Part shown: positions 12,051-20,769 of the stretch, piece after piece | Position numbering within the stretch: position 1 is the stretch's first letter | How the letters are laid out: each line of letters starts with the position of its first letter | Origin: Phellopilus nigrolimitatus | Taxonomy: Eukaryota; Basidiomycota; Agaricomycetes; Hymenochaetales; Hymenochaetaceae | Reading direction: 5' to 3' | Assembly (NCBI GenBank): GCA_021029095.1 | Contig: JAJOHG010000239.1 | Span: 1 to 39,307, forward strand | Length of the DNA stretch: 39,307 nt | The notes under the pieces: model-generated | What the model was told of the DNA's origin: nothing | The model's database searches: none | The model's input: only the letters and a program-made list of their open reading frames with translations | Position numbers and translations under genes: made by a program

Positions 12051-12455
12051 GCGAGATAGCCGTGTAAGAGAAAGCAAAGCTAGCAGCAAAGCGAAGCGAC
12101 GCGACGCGACTCGGGAAACGAACTGAATTGAAACGAATTGAATTGAATGAGAATTGAATGAGAGTTGGAATAGGAAAAGCAAGGATTTCTGCATTGGCCC
12201 CTACTTAGTTCAAGCAACGTCTTTCTTCTGGCAAAAACGCGTTGGCAACTCGTACAACAAGCACATGTATGTATCACGGGCGGCGGCGAGCGCTGGGCGC
12301 CAGGCCCGCGGCCGGCAGGCCGGCGGTTCATCAATTCCCAATTTACAAATTTACAACCGCACATGTATGTACAACACGCATATGAATATGAATAACGAAA
12401 CACGGCATTGACGTCGACGGCGCGCAGCGCACATGACCGCTTTGCAAATTGATTT

Positions 12456-12478
12456 GCAGCAGCAGCAGCAGCAGCAGC
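12456..12478 (+). repeat. CAG trinucleotide tract 2
   Basis: Over seven GCA units, non-coding as far as can be seen. Confidence 0.9.
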
Positions 12479-12824
12479 GCAGGTGACCGCGCCGTGCGCC
12501 GCCCGCGTCATACACACACATAGATGTATGATGGATGCCCTCGATCCGCGCAGGGGGCTGCGTACATAAGCGCGGCTGCGATCGGCGAGCACGCCGGGGC
12601 ACGGGCACACGGGCACACGGAATCGCGCGCTGCGTTCTGGGCCCCCTGCGGCCTTTTTGTCGTTCCTACATGCCTGCCTTCTCTGTACCGTGCGCGGCAA
12701 GCTTCCGCTTCGGTGTGCTGGATGGACTGTGGACGCAGCGAATCGGAATAGCGGATCGGAATGGTGGATGCGCAGCATCGCGCATCGAGACGTGATTGTT
12801 GTCTGCGCCGGGACGCCAACGCGC

Positions 12825-12850
12825 CGACGACGACGACGACGACGACGACG
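12825..12850 (+). repeat. CGA trinucleotide tract
   Basis: More than eight CGA units, followed directly by a G/C-rich stretch. Confidence 0.9.
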
Positions 12851-12901
12851 GGGCGGCGGCGAATATGGGGTGGCAACCCTGCTTTGCACGCCCTCGTATT
12901 C

Positions 12902-12945
12902 GCAGTGCAGTGCAGTGCATCGCATCGCATCGCGTCGCGTCGCGA
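12902..12945 (+). repeat. Consecutive pentanucleotide mini-arrays
   Basis: GCAGT, CGCAT and CGCGT units follow each other. They look like one array whose unit changed stepwise. Confidence 0.75.
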
Positions 12946-13080
12946 CGCACCCCCGGCCGAATGGACGCTGCTGCCCCACGCGGAAAGAGCAGAAGAGATA
13001 CGAGATATCTATAAGTATACACGCCTACATGCATACATGGCGACAGAACATACGGTGGAGCACCGCCTGGCGAATCATCC

Positions 13081-13103
13081 GCAGCAGCAGCAGCAGCAGC
13101 AGC
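13081..13103 (+). repeat. CAG trinucleotide tract 3
   Basis: Over seven GCA units, followed by three GAGTC units at 13114-13128. Confidence 0.9.
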
Positions 13104-13192
13104 AAGCAGCGCCGAGTCGAGTCGAGTCTCGTTCTCCGCTGCCTGCTTCGCGGCGAATCGAAAAAACACGGAAGCATTCGATTCGAAACGCG

Positions 13193-13260
13193 TCCTTCCT
13201 TCCTTCCTTTCTTTCCTTTCCTTTCCTTTCCTTTCTTTCCTTTCTGTCCTTTCTGTCCTT
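13193..13260 (+). repeat. Pyrimidine tandem (TTCC then TTTCC)n
   Basis: About 68 bp of almost pure pyrimidine: TTCC units, then TTTCC, then TTTCTGTCC. It is a polypurine/polypyrimidine tract capable of triplex formation. Confidence 0.85.
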
Positions 13261-13953
13261 CTTCGCAGCGGCGGCACGGGCGGCACAGGGAGGCCGGAGG
13301 CGGCGGGCGGGGGGTGCATCCGAAAGGGGGAAGGGTGAGGGCTGATCGCAGCGCGGCAGCGGCAGCGGTGGCGCGAGCCAGGCAGGCAGGCAGGGCCGAG
13401 ACCGCGAACGCCTCCAGCCTGGTACCCCTAGCCGAGATTCGAAGGCGAGCGATGCGACAGGGGCCCGGGTGCAGTAGCTACTAGCACTGCAGGTTGAAGG
13501 CTATCTCTACGCGTCCGCGTCCGGCGAAGGACGATTGATGGCGCAGCGCAGCGGACGCGGTCGCCCTGGCTGCTCGCTGCTGTTGCTCTGCTCACTTATC
13601 GCGTGCGCGCGAAACGAACGGGGCAACCCACTCCCACCTCCCACCCGAGCGCATGCTCCCGGGGCACGGCGGGCGATTTGCGTCGCGCGCGCGCGCGGGC
13701 TTTGTGCAGACAGACAGGCGAAGGCAGGCGAGGAGGGTCCGGAAGGGGGAAGCAGAAGCGGACGAGACGTGGCGTGGCGTGGCGTGGCGACGGAGGCAGT
13801 CTCCGCCTCTTCTCCTGGCAGGCATCTGGGCATCTGGCATCTGGGTCTGCTGCATCTGGATCTGGGTCTCCTGTGTGCGGCTGGACGAGACGGAAGCACG
13901 GAGGGGGTTACCTTATGGACGGCACAGGACCGGGCTGAGCACGCGCGCAGGAA

Positions 13954-13976
13954 GGGGGGGGGAAGGGGGAAGGGGG
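13954..13976 (+). repeat. G-run cluster (G9, G5, G5)
   Basis: Three G runs separated by AA or A, with the first long enough to count as two. This fits a G-quadruplex pattern about 720 bp upstream of the 106-aa gene start. Confidence 0.6.
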
Positions 13977-14200
13977 TGTTACGTTAGGATAGGCTGCGTG
14001 CAACAGACTAGATAGCGGCGAAATCGACATTACATTTACATTTACATTTGGCTGCTATCGAAGAACGGGTGCCGTCCGGGCACGCCCCCCGGGTGACACG
14101 CCTCGCCTTGCCCCGTCTCGCCTCGCGCCAATCTGTCCAATCTGCCTCCAGCCTCAGGGTCCACACATGACTAAGCCATGCTTCTTTTTTTCTCTCTCTG

Positions 14201-14224
14201 TTTCCCTGTTTCCCTGTTTCCCTG
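14201..14224 (+). repeat. (TTTCCCTG)3
   Basis: Three exact 8-bp units in the presumed promoter of the 106-aa gene. Confidence 0.9.
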
Positions 14225-14421
14225 TTTTTCCCTATTTCTAAATTCCACTTCCTTTTTCTTTTTATTGGCTTTTCCGCTTTTTCTGCTTTTATTTTATTTT
14301 AATCTTTAATCTTTTATTTTTTATTTTCTATTCTCTCGCTTGCCCTATGATGATCTCCAGCACAACTCGCGTCTTCGCATAAGCGGAGGGAAAAACGCGG
14401 CCAGGCCCCCCCTCCTCCCTC

Positions 14422-14428
14422 TATTTAA
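14422..14428 (+). promoter_or_regulatory. TATA-like element of the 106-aa gene
   Basis: TATTTAA follows a C/T-rich block and lies 271 bp before the ATG. If used, the leader would be about 240 nt, very C-rich, and free of ATG up to the start at 14699. Confidence 0.45.
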
Positions 14429-14698
14429 CCTCCCTGCCTCGCCGACCCCGATACCTCTTTGCTCCCGTCCCCTCCTGCATCTCGCTGCTGCACCCTGCCC
14501 CCCTCGACTCAACCTCCTCGACCTCCGCGGCCCACGCACCCACTCCAGTGCCCACTGCCCCCGCACACCGTCCGCGCATACACCCCAGCCCCGCCAGCCG
14601 CCGCCCGTGCACCCCCGTCCCATCCCAGGTCCAGGTCCTCATCCTCATCTTCAACCTATCGCCGACCGCCCGACCGCCCGCCCGCCACCCACCCCGCA

Positions 14699-15574
14699 AT
14701 GGCAACGCGCATGTCCTCAAACGCGCAGACGCGCGCCGAGCAGCTCGTCGCGCTCCCGAGCCTCTCGAGCGCGCTCTCCAGCCTGCCGCACGCCAAGAGC
14801 CTCGACCACGTCGCGCTGCACCAGCCGACCCTCGCGTCGCGCGCCGCGGAGAGCGAAGCCAAGGTGCGTTCTGCGTCCTCCGTCTGCGTCCTGCGGTCCT
14901 TCCCGCCCCCCGCGTGTCCGTGCGCGCTGACGCTCCGTTTCCCCCGCCCGCCCGCCGCCAGCTCCGCAAGGCGCTCTCCGTCACCTCCCAGAACTCCGCC
15001 AACGGGCGCAACCCGGCGGCCCTCGCTCCCGTGGTGAGTGTCCGCCCGCCCCCATTTCCATTCCGCGATCATCTGCCCCTCGATCCATCCGTTTTTCCCG
15101 CCCCCCGTGCTCGCTTCGCCTCGCCCCCGTCGCCGCCCATTCCGTTTTTTCCGCCCATTCCGTTCTTACGTCTTACGCCTACATCGCCGTCTCCCCGTCT
15201 CACCCCATCCACCCCCCTCCCCTCCGTCTAATCCCTTTCGCTTTCGCTTTTCGCTTTTCGCTCTTCGCTTTTCGCCCTTCGCTTCCGTCCGCGTTTCACA
15301 TGCAACATGCTGACGGAAACGCTTTTTCATCCCTCTTTCCTCCTAAATAAAAAATAAAAAAACCATCTTCCGTCTTCTCCCTCCCTTGCCGACGACAACG
15401 ACAACGACCGCTCACAGAACAAATCACAGGCCACGCCGCCCAACTGCCCGTCGCCGCCCCCGCTGATGATGCGTCCGGTGAGCACCCCCCCCCCCCCCCC
15501 CGGCCCTCGTTCTCCGCATGTGCGCGCGATGCTAACACGCCCTCAAGCAGCTCAAGTCGAAGCTGCGCACTTGA
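14699..15574 (+). CDS. 106-aa unrecognised protein, four exons
   Basis: Exons 14699-14863, 14962-15033, 15418-15477 and 15551-15574, with all three introns in phase 0 and GT-AG. The start ATG has G at -3 and +4 and is the first ATG after a C-rich leader with none. The product begins MATRMSSNAQTRAEQLVALP, contains Ala/Leu/Ser-rich, probably helical stretches (LSSALSSLPHAKSLDHVALH, SRAAESEAKLRKAL), then a Pro-rich segment (ATPPNCPSPPPLMMRP), and ends LKSKLRT. I see no signal peptide, membrane segment or known domain and do not recognise the family. Intron 2 is long (384 nt). Intron 3 holds a run of 17 C and ends AAGCAG, so a tandem acceptor could add one Gln. The gene stands alone in roughly 15 kb of GC-rich repeat-dense DNA. 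Support is the consistent phase, codon content and splice sites. Confidence 0.6.
15485..15501 (+). repeat. Homopolymer run of 17 C in intron 3 of the 106-aa gene
   Basis: Seventeen C begin seven bases after the donor GTGAGC, within the 5' half of a short intron. Confidence 0.9.
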
Positions 15575-16660
15575 CGCGCGCGCACCCCCGCGTCCCGCGC
15601 CTCACCTCTACACACGCGCGCGCGCTCCTCTCGGGCACCCCACTCCGCCTTCGCCGTGCACCACTACCACCGCCCGCCCGCCGCACCCATCCCCATCCCG
15701 CACCGCACCTATACATAGACGCCCGCGCTCGCGCGGGCCCCTAGGCTGGCCGCACGCCCCGCCGGCGTCCCGCCGCGCCACTATCTATTGCCTTCCCTCT
15801 GTGTTCTCGCCGCTTCTTTTTTCTTCTATCGGGACTCTGCAGCCTCCTCTCTCCCTCTCCTCTCTCCCTCTCCCCTTCGTCCGCCGGCGCGCGGCCGAAG
15901 CGCATCTCGCATCTCGCATCTACCTCCGCTATCCTATTCATCATCTTATACATACGCGCGCCTCCCCTGTACGCCTTCCCAAAAGCCTGCCGCCCCGTCT
16001 GTCTGTCTGGGCGTCCCCCTCCGACCCCCGTGCGCGCGCGCGCGCGGGGCCGCCCCCTGTGTACTCTTTTTTTTGCGGTCTTCCGGTCGTCCTCGTCGTC
16101 CATCGCTATCCGTCCTCTTCTCTTTTCTTCTCTGTTTTCTCTCTTTTTCGCTTTATGTGGTTTCTGCGCGTTTCTTTCCGCTCTTCTCTTCTGCTCTTCT
16201 CTTTTCCTCGTTTTCTTTTCTTTGCTCTGCTCTGCATCGCCCGCCAGCCCCCTGCTCTTGTGCCCGTACATAGACATCTCTGTTCCTCTTTTCCTATTTC
16301 TCTCCGTTTTTTTCTTTTTCTTTTCTTTCTCGGTCTGGTCCACCGCCTCCTCTCTTCTTTCCTCCTCTCTTCCGCATACACACACACGCAATCACTCGCA
16401 TCGACACACATGTCCATACCATCTACCATCTACCATCTCCATCTCCCGGCACCCAAGCACGCACGCCTCCTGTACCTACTCCTACGCCTATACTCTCGCC
16501 TCCCTACGCCGCCCCGCGTATATTTTCGCATGCCCGCCCGCCGCCCGCCTGCCTACCTACCTGCCTACCTGCCTTCCTCTGCCTACATAGCCTACACCCC
16601 TACATACATACTCTTACTGGTAGCATACGCATACGCAAACGCAAACGCGCACGGTACATG
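15575..16660 (+). other. Pyrimidine-rich downstream region of the 106-aa gene
   Basis: The plus strand is strongly C/T-biased for about 1 kb, with TCTC, CTTT and CTAC iterations. Long open frames on the plus strand (15801-16661, 16030-16590) encode Ser/Pro/Leu/Phe low-complexity sequence and on the minus strand Arg/Lys/Glu runs; both reflect base bias. It may be a long 3' UTR or a non-coding transcript. Confidence 0.5.
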
Positions 16661-17553
16661 ATGTATTTCTTGGAAGACACAGTAGAGACACCCCGCGCAG
16701 GGGAAAGAAAAAATAAACTGACAAAAACAAATCGAGCGCGGATCGTGTTGGTGACTTGAGTATGAGGGCGGGTTGGGAGGCAGCAATGGGCCGGCCCGGG
16801 GGTAGGCCGTCGTCAATCTTTGGGGGGTGCGCGAGTCGCGACGCGGCGACGTGCCATGCCAATCGCGATACCGCCGGCGGGATCGCCGGTGCGCGATCTG
16901 CGCGCGCTAGCCCTGGATTGGAGCGGCGGCTCGCTATGTACGCGTTTTTTCTAGTTTTCTTTTTTTTTTTTTCTTTTTTTCTTGATCTGCTTTTTGGAGG
17001 GGGTTTTTTTTTTTTTCTGTTTTCTGTTTTCCGTGTTCGTTTGTGCACGTGAATTACAACTGATTACCGGAATAGGGACGAGTCACGTGCATCGCAGTGC
17101 AGCTTGCCAGTGCCAGTGCCAAGTCCGCAAGAAAGAGAACATGAAAATTTCCATTTTCGAACCGACTATCAACCAAAAGCCCCTTGCTGCTGTTGTCGTC
17201 GTTCCTCGACAACGCCGGCCGAGCGCAAAAATTCACTTTCCTGCGTGTGTAGTAGATACATGTACATATGTATCGCGGTGGCTGCACGTCCGCCGTCGCC
17301 GCTGGGGATATTCTCTTCTCTTTTCTTCTTTTTCTTTTTAGCTCTTTTGGCGCCCGGCGTCGGGCTTCTGCGGCGTCCTTCGTCCTTCGTCCTTTGAATC
17401 GATGCCCCTCCCATCCGCGGCAGGCAGGCGCGCGTCTTCTTCGCAGCAGATAGGAGGCGCGATGGAACAGGCCGTATACCATTAATGTATATATTTGCAT
17501 GTGCATGGTACATGCAGTGATGATCAGCCCGAGATGCGATCGCGGCTTCTGGG

Positions 17554-17582
17554 TTCTGCTTCTGCTTCTGCTTCTGCTTCTG
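17554..17582 (+). repeat. (TTCTGC)n tandem
   Basis: Nearly five TTCTGC units. Confidence 0.9.
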
Positions 17583-17805
17583 AATGAAGCGCCCGGAGAC
17601 GAGGAGCGCTGCTGCTGCGCCCGGGGAGTTCATTTCCGTGCGCGCGCGTATATGTGCTGCGCTAGTAGATCAGGCGTTGTTCGTGGCACATGAAACATAA
17701 AACCGGAGAGAGGCGTTCATAAAACAGAGAGAGAGATGCGTTCATGAAACAGACGCGGCGGGGTTCTGGCGTTGTTGGTTTCTGAGGACGCGCGTGCATC
17801 GATGG

Positions 17806-17836
<31 letters not shown>

Positions 17837-17837
17837 T
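17806..17837 (+). repeat. (GCGT)8 microsatellite
   Basis: Eight exact GCGT units, the longest uninterrupted tetranucleotide array in the window. Confidence 0.95.
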
Positions 17838-19009
17838 TGCTTGCATTAGGTAGTTCAATCAGAGGCAGAGGCAGAGACGCAGCCCCCGTCCGTTTCGCCG
17901 GCGCGAGCCACCACCCACCGTGTCGCTTTGTGCACGCACGAATCCGGGGTGCTCCAGTTGCGGGCCGCGTCGCGCGCTAGGAACCGGGGCCGCTTCTCGA
18001 GCACCAGCGGCGCGCGTGCGGGCTGCGTGCGATGCGTTCCAGCTGCTTCAGTATGGAACGCGGCCGCGGCGACGGGCCCTCGAGTCCATAACTGTTCGTT
18101 CTAGACCGCCGTGGCAGATATGGAACATGGAACGTACGCACGCGCGTCGTCGTCATTGTGCGTATCAGGTATCAGGGCGCTCGCTATCTGGTTGGCTGGC
18201 TGGTGGGCTGGCCTGCGGGCCTGGACCGGCGGCGGCGGTGCCTCTTTCGTCTCTTCGTCTCTTCGTCTCTTTTCGTGCTCACGCGGTGCGTCTACGCCGG
18301 GGGGTGTGTGTGCCTACTTCTGCCTACGCCTATTGTCCGAACCTGCACTTCCAGGGCGCCGGGCAGACGCAGACGAGTCGCGGGATGCAGGCGGTGACGA
18401 TGACGTCGTCGTGTCGCCGGGATTAGACGCGTCCTTCTTCTCCCGCGTCCTTCGCTCGCCTCGCATCTGCACAAGACGTAGCTATCCCGTTTCCATCCCC
18501 GGCCGCCTTCGCGGGGATCGCGCAATAACGTATGTACATGTAATACGGCGGGCGTGCGGTGACGTCGTCGTCGCGCGGCCTGGGCTGGCCCCTTGATGAT
18601 GATACACTGTCATGCTGCTGTATGTATTGCGCACTCGGCTTTGCCGTTCTGGGGAACGGGTGGACTGAATGCGCCGTGCGGGCGGCGAGCGCTTCGCGGT
18701 GATGTCGAGGGACGGACGAACACGACGATGCGCAACCTACTCCGCGCCGCACCCAAAACTTGCTGCTGCGCCCTCCGAGTTCCCGGGTCGGGCGTGCTGT
18801 CCGGCTCAAAATGTCAAATTTCTTATCGCCCACAGAGTCATGTAGCGTGAATCTTACTTGGCAGAGCGGAGTTCGGCCGACTTTGGTCCTTCCACTTCGT
18901 CGCGCAACGGGCATGATGCAATGTCATGATGATCATATGGTCTTGTTTGCTCGTCTTTCGTGGGTTCTTATGACGCCCGAGGTGTGATTTTGTCTCGGCC
19001 GACATGGTT

Positions 19010-19029
19010 GGCTGCAAATGTTTGCAGCC
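19010..19029. repeat. Short perfect inverted repeat
   Basis: Nine-base arms GGCTGCAAA and TTTGCAGCC are separated by TG. It could be a dimer-binding site or a small hairpin; nothing shows which. Confidence 0.6.
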
Positions 19030-19150
19030 GTTTGCAAAACGCATGCTCTCTTTTCAGTGGATCTGGGCGCAAGCGCCGTCGTCCATCGCAGAGACCGCGT
19101 CTCGCTAGTTTCATCATCCTTCGTCCATGCCATCTACATACCACTTGCCG

Positions 19151-19189
19151 TTTCTTGAGCACAATTTTACTGCATCGCAGCTCAAGAAA
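19151..19189. repeat. Inverted repeat with 19-nt loop
   Basis: Ten-base arms TTTCTTGAGC and GCTCAAGAAA flank a 19-nt loop. Function unknown. Confidence 0.6.
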
Positions 19190-19412
19190 TTAAGCTCTTT
19201 GGACAAGGTCGCAAATATTTAATATAAAAGACTCAAGGATACGGCCCCCTTCTACTACATCTCATAATACTTGTAGAGTTGTTGCTTTGTTTTTCCTTAC
19301 AGTCTTGCGAGTAAAGAGCAAACCCCAAAGACGTTCTGCATATTTCAAACTGAAACTGAAAATAGTCTGCTTCGGTTTTGTATCGCTTCATCTGCGGGAA
19401 GGCAGAAGATCT

Positions 19413-19607
19413 ACAGTCGAACCTCTCGTTAAGCATAAACCTACCGTTAAGCATAAACCTGCCGTTGAGCATAGGCTGCGTGGTGAAGAAACCCCGTCTA
19501 TTTATAATCAGAATTGACCTATCATTAGGCATAATAACCTCTCTTGCTACGTAAGCAGTGGCGGAGGCGTCTACCGAGGGCCAATGCTTAACAAGAGGTT
19601 CGACTGT
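19413..19607. mobile_element. MITE-like element with 23-bp terminal inverted repeats
   Basis: Left end 19413-19435 and right end 19585-19607 are inverted copies matching at 22 of 23 positions (ACAGTCGAACCTCT... / ...AGAGGTTCGACTGT). The element is 195 bp with no coding capacity. The ends begin CAGT, as in many Tc1/mariner-pogo elements, and TA lies at the left border; the right border has TC, so a TA duplication is not intact. Inside, next to the left end, an 18-bp unit (CGTTAAGCATAAACCTAC) occurs three times at 19427, 19445 and 19463, the third copy degenerate. I read it as a non-autonomous DNA transposon; the pogo assignment is inference. Confidence 0.6.
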
Positions 19608-19890
19608 CAGCACAAGCATGATGAGCACGCTTTCCGGCTCTGAGGACGGACGGGTTTGTCGTTTGGTGTACAGGCAACTACGTATGTGCGTCAAAATTCC
19701 GGGGTCTCTGGTGGTGTTTATTTTCCTTTTATTTCAATTCTGGACGGTTCTTGTCGAAGCTTTATGCACACATGTAACTAGTGTATATAAGCTCTTGTGA
19801 TGTGAGGTTTCAGACGGAGCAATAAAGACCTGGACGGAGAGCCGTCCAACAGGACAACACAAGTTTCAAAATGGCAAGTTGTGCGCACAC

Positions 19891-19914
19891 TGTCTGTCTG
19901 TCTGTCTGTCTGTC
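19891..19914 (+). repeat. (TGTC)6 microsatellite
   Basis: Six exact TGTC units. Confidence 0.95.
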
Positions 19915-20361
19915 TGCACCGTCTGATCGATCCAGAAATAAAATAATGCGCTCGAATAAAAGAAAAGAAGAAAACTAGATTCTCACGGAAGATAGTGGTA
20001 GCATATGGGGTTCGACTACCTCTAAGATTAGATGTCTCTTTGTCTTAGCGTGCTTTTCGCTCACAGAGGATTGAAAGAACGTCTCTCCGCGTCTCGCCCG
20101 TCAACATGCGCCGCCAGCTGTCCACAGCCTCATCCGCGGAGTTTACGTGTGAGCGCGAGCTCACGCAGATAAGAAAAAAAATACGGGCCAACGCCGTCCA
20201 GCCTAGTCCAGGGCCCAATATTCTCATGCCGAACATACGAACGGCGACACGAGAACTCGGGGAGGAGGGGAGATAAGCCTGTGGCTACATATGGGCGCCC
20301 GGCAGCGCGCCTGCGGGCCAGCCGATTGGCTGCGTGAAGCTTGAACGCGTGATTAGCGTTG

Positions 20362-20769
20362 ATGGCCGATCATGGCGGTCCCCGTGATTCTCGTCGCCGC
20401 CGCAGCAGCGCGCGTCGCTTGCAGGTTCGTTCGTCTCTTCGCACATTCATATCTGCGTTCGCTTCGACGGCTCCGTTTCTCGCACGAGCATTGTATTCGA
20501 CGTGTTTCCTTTCCTTTTTTTTCTTTTTTTTCTTCTCATGTCAGGCGAGCCGGAATGAAAAACGCACGCCACCACGCCGGCGTCCGATGAGTGAGCAACT
20601 CAGTTCATTGAATCATTCCAGACGCGAGTTTGAAACCGGGGTGTCTACTCGGCGAAGCGCGATAAGCAAGGCCGGTAGCCGTACATACAGTTCGCGCAGC
20701 GGTTGTTTCTCAGGCTGGACGTATGCGGCTAAGAGGGTTCGAAGGGGTCGACAGGGTGGTTGGCCGTGA
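20362..20769 (+). CDS. Weak candidate: 95-aa Arg-rich protein, two exons
   Basis: Proposed exons 20362-20424 and 20545-20769 with a phase-0 intron ending in a long T/C tract and TCAG. The protein would begin MADHGGPRDSRRRRSSARRL and stay basic throughout (KRTPPRRRP, KRVRRGRQGG). The polypyrimidine tract before the acceptor is the best support. There is no recognised domain, and the frame is also open across the intron, so it may be chance. Confidence 0.2.
   Translation: MADHGGPRDSRRRRSSARRLQVRSSLRTFISAFASTAPFLARALYSTCFLSFFFFFFFSCQASRNEKRTPPRRRPMSEQLSSLNHSRREFETGVSTRRSAISKAGSRTYSSRSGCFSGWTYAAKRVRRGRQGGWP

Larger units (their letters stand above)
10721..13500. other. Gene-free segment with trinucleotide repeats
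   Basis: No supportable gene. The longest open frames (12080-12979 minus, 12657-13484 plus) overlap and include the repeats as homopolymeric amino-acid runs. It contains three CAG tracts (10987, 12456, 13081), a CGA tract (12825), a CGC tract (11391-11408), A17 at 12034-12050, pentanucleotide stretches at 12902-12945, a pyrimidine tandem at 13193-13260 and a TACATGTA octamer at 11706-11713. Confidence 0.6.
13501..14421. promoter_or_regulatory. Upstream region of the 106-aa gene
   Basis: I see no coding sequence here. In order it holds GTGGC iterations (about 13769-13788), GGCATCTG iterations (about 13820-13850), a G-run cluster (13954-13976), an ACATTT tandem (about 14033-14050), three TTTCCCTG units (14201-14224) and a T/C-rich block (14180-14340). 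T/C-rich blocks just before transcription starts are common in fungal promoters; taking this as the core promoter is inference. Confidence 0.45.
16661..19412. other. Gene-free GC-rich segment with simple repeats
   Basis: No supportable gene. It contains T-rich runs (16947-17020), a TTCTGC tandem (17554), a GCGT tandem (17806), TACATGTA octamers at 17257-17264 and 18535-18542, and two inverted repeats near 19.0-19.2 kb. Open frames are short, overlapping and without recognisable motifs. Composition becomes more balanced after about 18.8 kb. Confidence 0.55.

Noticed and set aside
12080..13484. Frames of 299 codons (minus) and 275 codons (plus)
   Set aside because: They contain homopolymeric Arg, Ala, Ser or Val runs from trinucleotide tracts; no motif and no splice logic.
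14340..15072. Several 190-230-codon frames over the 106-aa gene
   Set aside because: The 106-aa frame has consistent splice sites, phases and a good start; the others are Pro/Arg/Ser-rich shadows reading through its introns.
15741..16661. 286-codon plus and 216-codon minus frames
   Set aside because: Composition reflects the C/T bias (Ser/Pro/Leu or Arg/Lys/Glu) rather than selection for protein.
19605..19862. Possible solo LTR (TATA-like box, AATAAA-like string, TG...CA ends)
   Set aside because: No matching target-site duplication could be found for any choice of ends, and no primer-binding site follows.
19995..20025. tRNA-like or primer-binding-like string TGGTAGC...GGTTCGACTACC
   Set aside because: Arms do not pair as a tRNA and the position does not follow an LTR end.
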